From positions 1-25,719 of IMG/VR virus record IMGVR_UViG_3300043823_000478: a stretch of DNA of 25,719 bases; one strand, 5' to 3'. Below the pieces are notes generated by a model that worked only from the letters and a program-made list of their open reading frames with translations, did not search any database and had not been told where the DNA came from. The translations under genes and the position numbers were made by a program. This DNA is from a virus. Every line of letters starts with the position of its first letter. The stretch's first letter is position 1. Below are positions 14,707 to 22,858 of this stretch, piece after piece.

Positions 14707-15986
14707 AGAAGCTCTACGACCGGCAGGAGACCCATGTACGCACATTGTGCGGCGTGCTCAACAACTATGGTTCCGTGCTCGATAGCAGCGAGACCGGAAC
14801 TGGCAAGACGGTGTGCGGTGCCGAAGTCGCTCGTGTTGCCAATGCTCCGACCCTTGTAGTGTGCCCGAAGGCCGTGATCCCATCCTGGGAACGCGAGCTG
14901 GCCGAGCGTGGAGTCAAGGCTGACGTTATTAATTATGAAAAAGTGCGCGGAGGGAAAACCAAGTTTGGAAAATGGGTGAACAAGAGGTGGGTCTGGACGA
15001 TCCCCGAGTCGCTCATCATTTTCGATGAGGCGCACAAATGCAGTGGAATCGGGACGCAGAATTCCAAGATCCTGATCGAGGCCAAAGACCGGCACGCAGT
15101 GCTCATGCTTTCGGCCACGATCGCCAACAACCCGTTGCAAATGCGTGCTGCTGGCTGGGTGCTCGGGGCCCACGCACTCGGCAATTTCTGGCAGTGGACG
15201 GCAAAATACGGCTGTGTCAAGAACCGATGGAACGGCATGGAATTCGGGGGAACGATCTCGCATATCCAGGCCCTGGCCCAATCGATCTCCCACCGGTGCG
15301 CCCGGATGACCCAAGAGGAACTCAAGGACCATTTCACCGAGACCATGATCGTGACGGAACCCCTGGAATTCGGCGACGAGATCCGGGAGATCTATCGGGA
15401 AATGGAAGACGAGCTTGCGGTGCTGGAGGCCGCAGAAAAACATGACAGCAAGAGCGAGGCTGCGGAGGCCCTTGTTAAGCAGCTCCGCGCCCGACAGCGT
15501 GTGGAATTGCTCAAGGTTCCCGTTATCAAAGACATGGTCGAGGATCTCCTCGCCGAGGGAAAGTCAATAGCAGTGTTTGTAAATTTCAAGGCCACCCTGG
15601 ACGCGTTGGCAGAAAAACTGGGTACTCGGGCTACGGTTCACGGGGATCAGACGACTGACGAACGCCAGCAGCATATTGACGGTTTCCAGAACGACCAGGA
15701 GCGGGTGATTATTTGCAACATCGCCGCAGGGGGCGTGGGCGTCAGTCTCCACGATGTCACGGGACAGTTTCCCAGGGCAGCGATCATAAGCCCGTCTTGG
15801 AACGAAAAAGACATAATTCAGACAATGGGACGAGTCCACAGAGCGGGCGGAAAGACACCCTCGATGCAGCGGATTCTCTTTGCAGCGGGCACGGTGGAAG
15901 AGAAAGTTCAGCAGTCGGTAGTCAAGAAAATAAAAAGATTGAAGACTCTGAACGAAATCTCTTGCACCTCCGCATCGGATGCGTAA
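14703..15986 (+). CDS. SNF2-type superfamily 2 helicase/translocase
   Basis: The product has 427 residues from 14703; an upstream in-frame ATG at 14673 lies inside the previous gene. Motif I SSETGTGKT (28-36), motif II DEAH (108-111), motif III SAT (137-139), motif V GGVGVSLHD (343-351) and motif VI QTMGRVHRAG (373-382) are all present. A Glu/Lys-rich helical insert (230-265) lies between the two RecA lobes. Enzymes of this type accompany the polymerase-nuclease module of many temperate phages and may remodel forks or replication proteins. The exact role is not shown by the sequence. Confidence 0.88.
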   Translation: MKKLYDRQETHVRTLCGVLNNYGSVLDSSETGTGKTVCGAEVARVANAPTLVVCPKAVIPSWERELAERGVKADVINYEKVRGGKTKFGKWVNKRWVWTIPESLIIFDEAHKCSGIGTQNSKILIEAKDRHAVLMLSATIANNPLQMRAAGWVLGAHALGNFWQWTAKYGCVKNRWNGMEFGGTISHIQALAQSISHRCARMTQEELKDHFTETMIVTEPLEFGDEIREIYREMEDELAVLEAAEKHDSKSEAAEALVKQLRARQRVELLKVPVIKDMVEDLLAEGKSIAVFVNFKATLDALAEKLGTRATVHGDQTTDERQQHIDGFQNDQERVIICNIAAGGVGVSLHDVTGQFPRAAIISPSWNEKDIIQTMGRVHRAGGKTPSMQRILFAAGTVEEKVQQSVVKKIKRLKTLNEISCTSASDA

Positions 15987-15989
15987 TAT
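15962..15989 (+). promoter_or_regulatory. Promoter upstream of the endonuclease VII gene
   Basis: TTGCAC (15962-15967), a 16-base spacer and TAATAT (15984-15989) overlap the helicase stop. The -10 runs into ACCACGACC, the recurrent junction motif. The endonuclease gene starts 24 bases further on. Confidence 0.5.
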
Positions 15990-16013
15990 ACCACGACCCT
16001 ACCGCAAGACCAC

Positions 16014-16646
16014 ATGACTTCGATCGTTACCCACAAGGACCCCGAGACCCGCCTTAAATGCGGGTATGTGCGTGAAGACGGCATGTTGTTCTGGGCCTAC
16101 AACCCCACGTCAAAAAACGGGGAGAGTTGGATAGATCAAGAAACTTTTAACGAGAGGACGCAACGTATCTGGGACCGCCGACGAGTTAACCGAGACGTCA
16201 TAAACGAACGTAGGCGTAAAAATGTGGCCAGCAACCCACAAGCCACTAAGGATCGAGTGAGGAGATACCGGGCTGCCAACGCGGACCGGATTCGGGAGTA
16301 CGAAAAAAACTACCGAGCCCGAAACATCTCTAAAATTAGAGAGACCAAGAAGAAATGGAATCTATTGAACCGAGATACGGTTTTAGGAAGGTGGTTAAAC
16401 CGTAGGTACGGAATCTCACTGGAAGAATATCAGGTACTGCTACGTAACCAGGGTGGTGTATGCGCTATTTGCGGAACGTCCAAATGCTCAACCGGCCAAA
16501 GACTAGCCGTCGACCACGACCACAATACCGGTGCCGTGAGGGGGGTGCTTTGCAAAAACTGTAATGTCGGGCTGGGGAGTTTTAAGGACGACCCAGAACG
16601 TTTGCTTAACGCCGCAGATTACCTAACTCAACGCTCCTCTAAATAA
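16014..16646 (+). CDS. Recombination endonuclease VII-like nuclease
   Basis: The product has 210 residues. The catalytic His-Me finger domain (about 130-205) has paired zinc cysteines, CAIC (150-153) and CKNC (180-183), around LAVDHDHNTGAVRG, and ends NVGLGSFKDDPERLLNAADYL. This is the T4 endonuclease VII signature. The N-terminus (REDGMLFWAYNP...GESWIDQETFNER) resembles that of the HNH protein at 4229. Residues 70-125 repeat a basic unit (YRAANADRIREYEK, YRARNISKIRETKK). It could resolve branched DNA for the phage or be a homing enzyme; the tail repeats and the shared module make homing plausible. Confidence 0.85.
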   Translation: MTSIVTHKDPETRLKCGYVREDGMLFWAYNPTSKNGESWIDQETFNERTQRIWDRRRVNRDVINERRRKNVASNPQATKDRVRRYRAANADRIREYEKNYRARNISKIRETKKKWNLLNRDTVLGRWLNRRYGISLEEYQVLLRNQGGVCAICGTSKCSTGQRLAVDHDHNTGAVRGVLCKNCNVGLGSFKDDPERLLNAADYLTQRSSK

Positions 16647-16650
16647 CCCC

Positions 16651-17769
16651 ATGTTAACCATCGTAACCCATGCCGACTCGGCCACAAGACCCCACGCCCA
16701 ATATGGCCCCAGCACCCTTAAAATGTATGAAACGTGCCCCAGCTATCTACCCCGAGGAGGAACCAACGCAGTGGCTGAGGCGGGCACAAGAATCCACGAA
16801 GCAGCGGAAAAAGAAGACCCCTCTCTCCTCACTGACGAAGTCGAGCGTTCCCTGGCCGAGTGGGCTCTCGCATTTGTGGATCACGTCCGCCGAGAGAAGG
16901 ACGCTTCTTCAAATCTTCTGGCTTCACACAAAGAAGTGTTTCTTGAAATGGACTTTGATAGTGTGGGTACTTACGGAACGTGCGATGTACTGGATCTGTA
17001 CAAAGACGGTACCGGGGTTCTCGTCGACTACAAATTCGGGTTTGGGAAGGTCGCCGACGCAGAGGAAAATAGCCAAATCCAAGCTTACGCGTATGGGGCC
17101 TTCCAAAAATTCCCCGAGATCAACGAGCTGGCTAGCTATCTGGTGAGCCCCCGACGCCAAGAAATCTCATATGCGACCTACACTCGTGACGATATGCCGA
17201 GGATTCGCCTTCGGCTCTCTACTATTATCGCTCGGGCAAAACAGTCTTCGGGTTCTATTTTTAATCCGACAGAGGGTGTTTGCGACTACTGCGCGAACCA
17301 AGGCAAATGCCAGGCACTCGCGGATAAGGCCCTGGTCGTCGCGCAAAAGTCGGGGTTCCCGGTGCCGCAATCACTTTCCTACGATGGGTCGCCTAAAGAG
17401 AAGGGTCAGATCCTAAAGCTGGCCAATTTACTCGAAGGCTGGGCCGGAGAGGCTAAGAAAGAACTTTTACGTCAATCCCTGGAAGAGGGTGCTGAGGTTA
17501 CGGGCTACCGCTTGGACCAGCGCAGAACTCCCAGGGCGATTGATAACCCCCTCGTAGGATACGACTCGGTCAAGGACCTGGTTTCCATCGAGGAATACTT
17601 ACTAGCCTGCAAAAGCGTCAGCGTTGCAGAGCTGGAAAAATTTGTAGCAGAACGGGCACCCAGAGGCCACAAGGCGGAAGCCAAACAGCACCTGGAAGAT
17701 GTTCTGAAACAATCCGGTGCCCTCCGCGAGGAAGGTACCATCCACCTTCTCAAACCCATTAGGGCTTGA
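16651..17769 (+). CDS. PD-(D/E)XK nuclease with Cas4/AddB-like iron-sulfur cysteines
   Basis: The product has 372 residues. The nuclease core shows GTCDVL (D112), VDYKFG (D126, K128) and the following QIQAYAYG helix. Cysteines C29 (ETCPSY) and C211-x2-C214-x5-C220 (CDYCANQGKC) match the iron-staple arrangement of Cas4, AddB and the DUF2800-type phage proteins. In many temperate phages this protein precedes an ssDNA-related protein and a family A polymerase, as here. It is likely an exonuclease for recombination-dependent replication. The C-terminal 130 residues are an alpha-helical extension of unknown role. Confidence 0.85.
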   Translation: MLTIVTHADSATRPHAQYGPSTLKMYETCPSYLPRGGTNAVAEAGTRIHEAAEKEDPSLLTDEVERSLAEWALAFVDHVRREKDASSNLLASHKEVFLEMDFDSVGTYGTCDVLDLYKDGTGVLVDYKFGFGKVADAEENSQIQAYAYGAFQKFPEINELASYLVSPRRQEISYATYTRDDMPRIRLRLSTIIARAKQSSGSIFNPTEGVCDYCANQGKCQALADKALVVAQKSGFPVPQSLSYDGSPKEKGQILKLANLLEGWAGEAKKELLRQSLEEGAEVTGYRLDQRRTPRAIDNPLVGYDSVKDLVSIEEYLLACKSVSVAELEKFVAERAPRGHKAEAKQHLEDVLKQSGALREEGTIHLLKPIRA

Positions 17770-17773
17770 AAGG

Positions 17774-17785
17774 TATAATACACCG
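17774..17785 (+). promoter_or_regulatory. Consensus -10 with recurrent junction motif
   Basis: TATAAT (17774-17779) is followed directly by ACACCG. No matching -35 is seen at 16-18 bases, so an activator or a phage-specific mechanism would be needed. It lies 29 bases before the 65-residue gene. Confidence 0.4.
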
Positions 17786-17807
17786 AAACCCAACCAAACA
17801 CACTAAA

Positions 17808-18005
17808 ATGTCAAACGTATCAACTACACTGCATCAGGTGCTGACCTCTCTGCTTAATGCGGAGCAGCACATCATCAAGGAAGTCCACGACCTCCTCGTC
17901 GCCAAGGGAATCGTCAAAGGTCCCGAAACCGCCCCTAACCCCAACCAGTTGGAGCTTCCCCTTGAGGCCGTTCCCGCAACCGGAGAGCAGCAGCCCGCCC
18001 AATAA
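17808..18005 (+). CDS. 65-residue protein with a sliding-clamp-binding motif
   Basis: The start at 17808 follows an A/C-rich leader; a longer frame from 17766 would overlap the promoter-like element. Residues 1-37 form one or two helices (TTLHQVLTSLLNAEQHIIKEV). Residues 38-65 look unstructured and contain QLELPL (47-52), close to the QLSLPL clamp-binding motif of Hda. The gene sits between the nuclease and the 250-residue protein, two bases before the latter. It may tether replication proteins to the host beta clamp. The function is inferred from the motif only. Confidence 0.65.
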   Translation: MSNVSTTLHQVLTSLLNAEQHIIKEVHDLLVAKGIVKGPETAPNPNQLELPLEAVPATGEQQPAQ

Positions 18006-18007
18006 TA

Positions 18008-18759
18008 TGGCCTCGATCACATTCAATCCAAAAGGTGGTGCGGTAGCACCGGCACCCACCGACGAAACCCCGAAGAACGTGACCCTTGAGGTCGCGGCTC
18101 CTCAGAACCAGAGCATTGCTGTCAGCAAGGCACCGGCTCCTACGGGCAACATCACTCGGGACGACATCAACCTGCCCCGAGTTAATCTCGTGCAGAAGAG
18201 CGGAAAGCTCTGCGACGATTTCACTCCGGGATCTTTCCTGTTTGAAAAGCAGGTGGTGCTCGCAAAGCCAGGCGATTCGTTCAACGCGGTTGTGCTGGGA
18301 CACTCCAAGTATTACCAGGAGAAGGTCGAGTACGGCTCCGTTGAGTTTGGTCGCCGCGCAAACTCCGAAGAGGAAGTTCGTAACCTTGGTGGTACTACTA
18401 CCTGGGGTGTCACTGACAAGCCCTACTTCCAGCCCGTCGCCGATCTGCTGCTCGCAGTGAAGGCTCCCGCTGAGACCGAAGGAGATGTGCTCGATCTCTT
18501 CCCCTACCAGTACGGGGACGATCACTACACCATCGCAGTCTATACGGTCGCCGCATCCGCCTACACCTCGCTCGCAAAGCGTGTGTTCACGGACAGCCTC
18601 TACACGCTCAAAGCTGGTCTTCACCTCGGTGAGTACCAGATCCACAGCGAGCTGAAAAAGAACGCTGCAAACTCTTGGTACATTCCGGTTGCCGGGATGC
18701 CCAAGAAGTACAACGACGATGCGAAGGCTGAGTTCTTCGCGGGTCTACGCAGCAACTAA
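18008..18759 (+). CDS. Replication-module protein of unknown fold, possible ssDNA-binding protein
   Basis: The product has 250 residues. The frame is open further upstream to 17857, but that part overlaps the previous gene, and the ATG at 18008 follows its stop by two bases. Residues 1-50 are low-complexity Pro/Ala-rich; 51-250 are ordered (INLPRVNLVQKSGKLCDDF, GDSFNAVVLGHSKYYQEKVEYG, HYTIAVYTVAASAYTSLAKR). In many temperate phages the slot between a DUF2800-type nuclease and polA is held by a DUF2815-like ssDNA-binding protein. I infer a similar job from position, without a motif to prove it. Confidence 0.75.
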
Positions 18760-18767
18760 ACCACTCT

Positions 18768-18880
18768 GGAGTCCTTGAGAGAGTAGGAGCTGCGGGAGAT
18801 CCGCAGACCGAGGAACGTGGCATCCCGATGATGGTCCGGACCCACATTATTTCCTCTAGGTGATCACTCTCAGGGATTCC
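18768..18880 (+). ncRNA. Candidate structured RNA upstream of the polymerase gene
   Basis: The 137-base gap holds no reading frame but folds cleanly by eye. A 14-bp closing helix pairs 768-781 with 867-880 (last three digits; two G-U pairs). Inside are a perfect hairpin, CTGCGG/CCGCAG (18790-18806), and a second helix, GAGGAA/TTCCTC (18810-18815 with 18851-18856). That helix encloses GTGG/CCAC (18817-18820 with 18842-18845) and further small pairings. This is a three-way junction. A cis-regulatory leader, a ribozyme or a small RNA are possible. I cannot match it to a known class. Confidence 0.5.
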
Positions 18881-18896
18881 TCCCTTTTCCCTAACT

Positions 18897-20687
18897 ATGC
18901 CCATCGCAGCCGTAGACTTTGAAACTTTTTATAGTGATGAAATCAGCATCACCACCCTCGGCGTTTACAACTATTTACAAAAAACCGACATCTACCTCGT
19001 CAGTATTGCCACTGACACGGGGCTCGAATTTGTCGGTCATCCGAAAGACTTCGACTGGAGTCAAATTGCAGGCCCTGATTGGACGTGGGTCGCGCACAAC
19101 ACTGGCTTTGACATGGGAGTCTTCATGCGGCTTCAAGAACTCGGCGTTGGCAATACGCAATCGGTTACCGAGATTAAAGACTGGCACGACACGGCAGACT
19201 TGACTGCATACCTGGGGTACCCGCGCTCACTGAAAGAGGCGAGCAAGTACCTGCTGGGCCTTGAGATCTCCAAAGACACCCGAGACAAGATGAAGGGTAA
19301 GGCTTGGGAGTCCATGACCCCCGCTTTTCGTGCAGAGGTTGAGGCTTACGCTCTCAAAGACGCTGAAAACTGCCTGAATATCTGGATTCAGCACGGTGAC
19401 AAGATGCCAGAACACGAACGGGAAATCAGCCGTTTAACCCGTGAAATGGCTTTTCGGGGCGTCCCAATCGACGCTGAAGGGCTTGAAAACGACATCGTTA
19501 AGCTCGAAACGGACCTTTGGAGGCTTCGTTCCAGTATTCCTTGGAGGGACGAGCCTCACCGGGACAATGCGAGAGCGAATCGTGGCGAGAAGATGGCGAT
19601 CCTATCCCCGATCGCCATTCGTGAGGAGTGCCTCAAGGTAGGCATCATTGCTCCGGCTTCTTTCGCCAAGGATGACCCAGGAGCTGAGGAATTTTTCGAG
19701 AAATATGCCGATACCTACCCTTGGGTCGGGGCTGTGCGTGATTATCGTCGGGCAACCAAGCACCTGGCCACGCTCAAGAGCATGAAAGCTCGTATGCGTC
19801 CGGACGGATGGATGCCCTACGGCTTAAAATACTTCGGGGCCCACACCGGACGCGACTCCGGCGACACCGGGCTCAACCTACAGAACCTGCCTAAAGGAAT
19901 TGTTGCCGGTGTGGACGTACGATCCAAGATCTGCGCTCCCGAGGGCTATACATTGGCTATCGTCGATCTCTCGCAGATCGAACCGCGCTGCCTGCACTGG
20001 CTTGCGGAAGACGAGACCACGCTCCAGTACATCCGTGAGATCCCCGATCTCTACGAAGCGCAGGCACGGGCCTGGGGAATCTGGGATGAGCCGGGATCGA
20101 TGAAGAAAGTTGCACCCGACATTCGTCACATGATGAAGCAGTTAGCACTTGGTCTCGGTTATGGTATGGGCGCGAAGAAGTTTGCGGACGTTGCTGACAT
20201 GACCGTGGAGGAGGCTACGCGGCTTACGACGCTCTACCGGTCCAAGAACCCAAAGATCGTCAAGCTGTGGAAGAAACTGGAGGCAGGCTTAAAGAGAGCC
20301 GCCTGCACTCCAGAGAAAACTTTCAAGATGGTTCTGCCGTCGGGACGTGCCCTGAACTATAGGACGGTCGAGGACGGAGACAAGCTGTCCGCTTCGATCC
20401 CACGTGCCGGAAAGCTCATGCAGATAGGTATCTGGGGAGGAGTCCTAACGGAAAATCTCGTCCAGGCAACGGCACGCGAGGTCTTCATGCACCAGTGCGC
20501 GGAGATCGAGAAAGCCGGAATACCTGTGCTGATGCGAGTCCATGACGAAGCAGTCTGCCTAGTTCCCGAAGATCAAGCCGAGCAGAAGCTCGCCGAGATC
20601 ACCCGGATCATGTCCACCGCTCCGGAGTGGGGTGGGGGACTGCCACTGTCCGCCGAAGGTTCCCTATCCAAAGTCTACAAGAAATAA
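18897..20687 (+). CDS. Family A DNA polymerase with 3'-5' exonuclease
   Basis: The product has 596 residues, shorter than bacterial Pol I because it lacks the 5' nuclease domain. The proofreading domain has the full DEDDy set: D7 and E9 (DFET), D72 (GFDMGVF), Y151 and D155 (YALKDAEN). Polymerase motif A is IVDLSQIEPR (D357), motif B runs R410-K414-L418-Y422 (RHMMKQLALGLGYG), and motif C is HDE (549-551). Position 418 corresponds to E. coli Phe762 and is Leu here. It is the phage replicative polymerase. The start lacks a Shine-Dalgarno sequence, and a structured RNA lies just upstream. Confidence 0.95.
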   Translation: MPIAAVDFETFYSDEISITTLGVYNYLQKTDIYLVSIATDTGLEFVGHPKDFDWSQIAGPDWTWVAHNTGFDMGVFMRLQELGVGNTQSVTEIKDWHDTADLTAYLGYPRSLKEASKYLLGLEISKDTRDKMKGKAWESMTPAFRAEVEAYALKDAENCLNIWIQHGDKMPEHEREISRLTREMAFRGVPIDAEGLENDIVKLETDLWRLRSSIPWRDEPHRDNARANRGEKMAILSPIAIREECLKVGIIAPASFAKDDPGAEEFFEKYADTYPWVGAVRDYRRATKHLATLKSMKARMRPDGWMPYGLKYFGAHTGRDSGDTGLNLQNLPKGIVAGVDVRSKICAPEGYTLAIVDLSQIEPRCLHWLAEDETTLQYIREIPDLYEAQARAWGIWDEPGSMKKVAPDIRHMMKQLALGLGYGMGAKKFADVADMTVEEATRLTTLYRSKNPKIVKLWKKLEAGLKRAACTPEKTFKMVLPSGRALNYRTVEDGDKLSASIPRAGKLMQIGIWGGVLTENLVQATAREVFMHQCAEIEKAGIPVLMRVHDEAVCLVPEDQAEQKLAEITRIMSTAPEWGGGLPLSAEGSLSKVYKK

Positions 20688-20690
20688 ACC

Positions 20691-22847
20691 ATGAAAATCT
20701 TTTCCCTACAAAATCTGACCAGCCACGTCATCGCAATAACCGATGACACAACCCTCAGCACCGTCGTCAATCCACGCCCCTCAGGGATGGACAAGAAAAC
20801 GTACGGTGAGTGGTGCCGACTCTCGACAACCAACGGGCACTTCATCTCCGCATGGGAGGGTCTCAATCCACAAGGCCGCATCTGTGCCCAGAACCCAGGT
20901 CGCCTGTTGCATGGGATCATTGCTGACTACGATAACCCGAACGCGTTGGCCGAACTCAATGACCTACCCACCACGACAAGTCATTTACCGATGTGGGTGG
21001 TGGAAAGTTTCTCTCCCGGCAAATGCCGCCTGATCTGGGCTTTTGAAAACCCGGTCATCTGCTCCAATCCGGATCTCACGGAAGCCTTCATCAAGGTACT
21101 CAACGAGAAGATCAAGGTGAGCGAGGCATTGCCCGGTTTTGATAAATCGAGCTGGAAGGATACCCAGTACTTTGAGCTGGGTACGAACTGGCAGTCGGTG
21201 ACCGGAGCGTTCCCCATTCCCGATGCCCTGCTCTCGCAGTGCATGTTTGAGGCGGGTACCCGATCCAAGCTGGAGTCCTCGGATGTAGAGATTCCCCTCG
21301 ACGTGGTCGCAGCCGAAGTGGAAGCAAGGTTCCCCGGTCGCTGGCCCGCAAGTCAGTTTGTCGAGGGAGCCGTCGGTCCTCTCTTCTGGGTCGAGCCCTT
21401 CGTCAATCACCGGAGCTGCGCGGTCACACTGAATGGCATGGTCTGCTTCTCCGATCGAGCTGCATCGAATTTCATGCCGTGGCGTGCAATCTTCGGAAAC
21501 AAGTTCGTGGAGAAGTTCGAGCAGGAAAAAGCGGCTCGTCTCGCGGAAATGTTTTACTACGACGGGGAGAAATACTGGGGGGAAGTCAATGGGTCTTGGG
21601 AGCACCACCGCAGGGAAGACGCGCAGCTCCATATCAAGGATGCAGGGGGTAATCCCAACAAAAAGAAAGGCAAGAACCTTTCCGAGGTTGAGTCCGTTCT
21701 GTGCTACATCCAGAAGCAGCGAAGGGTACATTCAGCAGCCCCCATACTTTTCGAGAGTCAGCAAGTCGTAGACGTTTACTCTCGGAGGATACTCAACACC
21801 TCCAAGAAAAAGGTCATGCAACCAGCCGAGACCGGAGACCCCAAGGACTTCCCCTGGCTCTACGATTTCATCATGAACTCCTTCAACGGGGATCAGAACG
21901 GAGTACCGGCTCACGAATACTTCATTGCTTGGTTCAAGCGTTTCTACCAGACCAGCTACGAACAGAACCCCCAACAGGGCCAGAGCATTGTCATCGCAGG
22001 CGGAGCCCACTCGGGCAAGAGCCTCTTTGTCAACTGGGTGATTGGTCGAGCTATGGGAGGTGCCTGTGATGCCTCCGACATCCTACTGGGCAAGACCCGT
22101 TTCAATATGGAGGCGGCTCACAATTCGGTATGGCTTTGCGACGACGCTGTGAACAACGCCGACATGAACACCCGTCAAGAACTGGCTATGAGGCTAAAGG
22201 CAATGGCGGCAAAGCCGACCGTCCGCTACGAGCCAAAGTTTCAGAACTCTTCAGAACTACCCTTCAAAGGTCGCGTGATCGTCTGCTGCAATACCGACCC
22301 GGAGTCGCTTCGGATTCTCCCCACGATGGACGGCACGATTCAGGACAAGATCATGCTCTTCCGGTTCAACTACAATTACCACGCTCACTTCTTCGACAAC
22401 AACTCGGAGAACGAGGGGCGCATACTCCGTGAGCTGCCGTTCTTCCTGCGCTGGCTGCTGAACTATCAAGTCGACCCAAGGGTCATTGATACCAAGCACG
22501 CACGCTTCGGAGTGATCAGCTTCCACCATCAGGCACTCGTTGAAGAAGCCACCAGTGAACAGCCGGAGACCCGCCTGGCAGAAGTCATTAGGAAACTGAT
22601 GGCCATCGAGAAGGGTAACTATAAGGCGGGAGATCTGATGAAAGTCGACGTGAGTGAACTCAGCCTGGCCCTCAACGGCGCGGGACTCGGCGATCAGATC
22701 CGCCAGCTTGGTGGACTCAACAGACTCGGGAAGCTCCTCAACAAGGTTTTCCAGCAGAAGCTCTCTCCCTACATCACCCAGCCTCCGAAGAAGGTCAAAG
22801 GGTACAACACGTACATCTTTGACCCCCACGCCCAAGAACCCGAATAA
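20691..22847 (+). CDS. Primase-helicase (AEP-like primase fused to SF3 D5-type ATPase)
   Basis: The product has 718 residues. The N-terminal 250 show archaeo-eukaryotic primase features: IIADYDNP (D79, D81) and ESFSPGKCRLIWAFENP (105-121). The C-terminal ATPase has a P-loop GGAHSGKS (437-444), Walker B VWLCDD (480-485) and sensor VIVCCNTDPES (N534), typical of the D5/VapE group of superfamily 3 helicases. The gene begins three bases after the polymerase stop. Together they supply priming, unwinding and synthesis. Confidence 0.85.
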   Translation: MKIFSLQNLTSHVIAITDDTTLSTVVNPRPSGMDKKTYGEWCRLSTTNGHFISAWEGLNPQGRICAQNPGRLLHGIIADYDNPNALAELNDLPTTTSHLPMWVVESFSPGKCRLIWAFENPVICSNPDLTEAFIKVLNEKIKVSEALPGFDKSSWKDTQYFELGTNWQSVTGAFPIPDALLSQCMFEAGTRSKLESSDVEIPLDVVAAEVEARFPGRWPASQFVEGAVGPLFWVEPFVNHRSCAVTLNGMVCFSDRAASNFMPWRAIFGNKFVEKFEQEKAARLAEMFYYDGEKYWGEVNGSWEHHRREDAQLHIKDAGGNPNKKKGKNLSEVESVLCYIQKQRRVHSAAPILFESQQVVDVYSRRILNTSKKKVMQPAETGDPKDFPWLYDFIMNSFNGDQNGVPAHEYFIAWFKRFYQTSYEQNPQQGQSIVIAGGAHSGKSLFVNWVIGRAMGGACDASDILLGKTRFNMEAAHNSVWLCDDAVNNADMNTRQELAMRLKAMAAKPTVRYEPKFQNSSELPFKGRVIVCCNTDPESLRILPTMDGTIQDKIMLFRFNYNYHAHFFDNNSENEGRILRELPFFLRWLLNYQVDPRVIDTKHARFGVISFHHQALVEEATSEQPETRLAEVIRKLMAIEKGNYKAGDLMKVDVSELSLALNGAGLGDQIRQLGGLNRLGKLLNKVFQQKLSPYITQPPKKVKGYNTYIFDPHAQEPE

Positions 22848-22858
22848 ACCAAAACCCC

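Noticed and set aside
18768-18880. Glycine riboswitch
   Set aside because: Some pieces (GAGAG near the 5' side, ACCGAGGAA after the first hairpin, ACTCTCAGG near the 3' side) recall it, but the conserved AAAAGGAC segment is missing and the closing helix is continuous. A covariance search is needed before such a claim.
18768-18880. Hammerhead ribozyme
   Set aside because: CCGATGA recalls the CTGATGA core, but the required T is changed and there is no GAAA in the right place.
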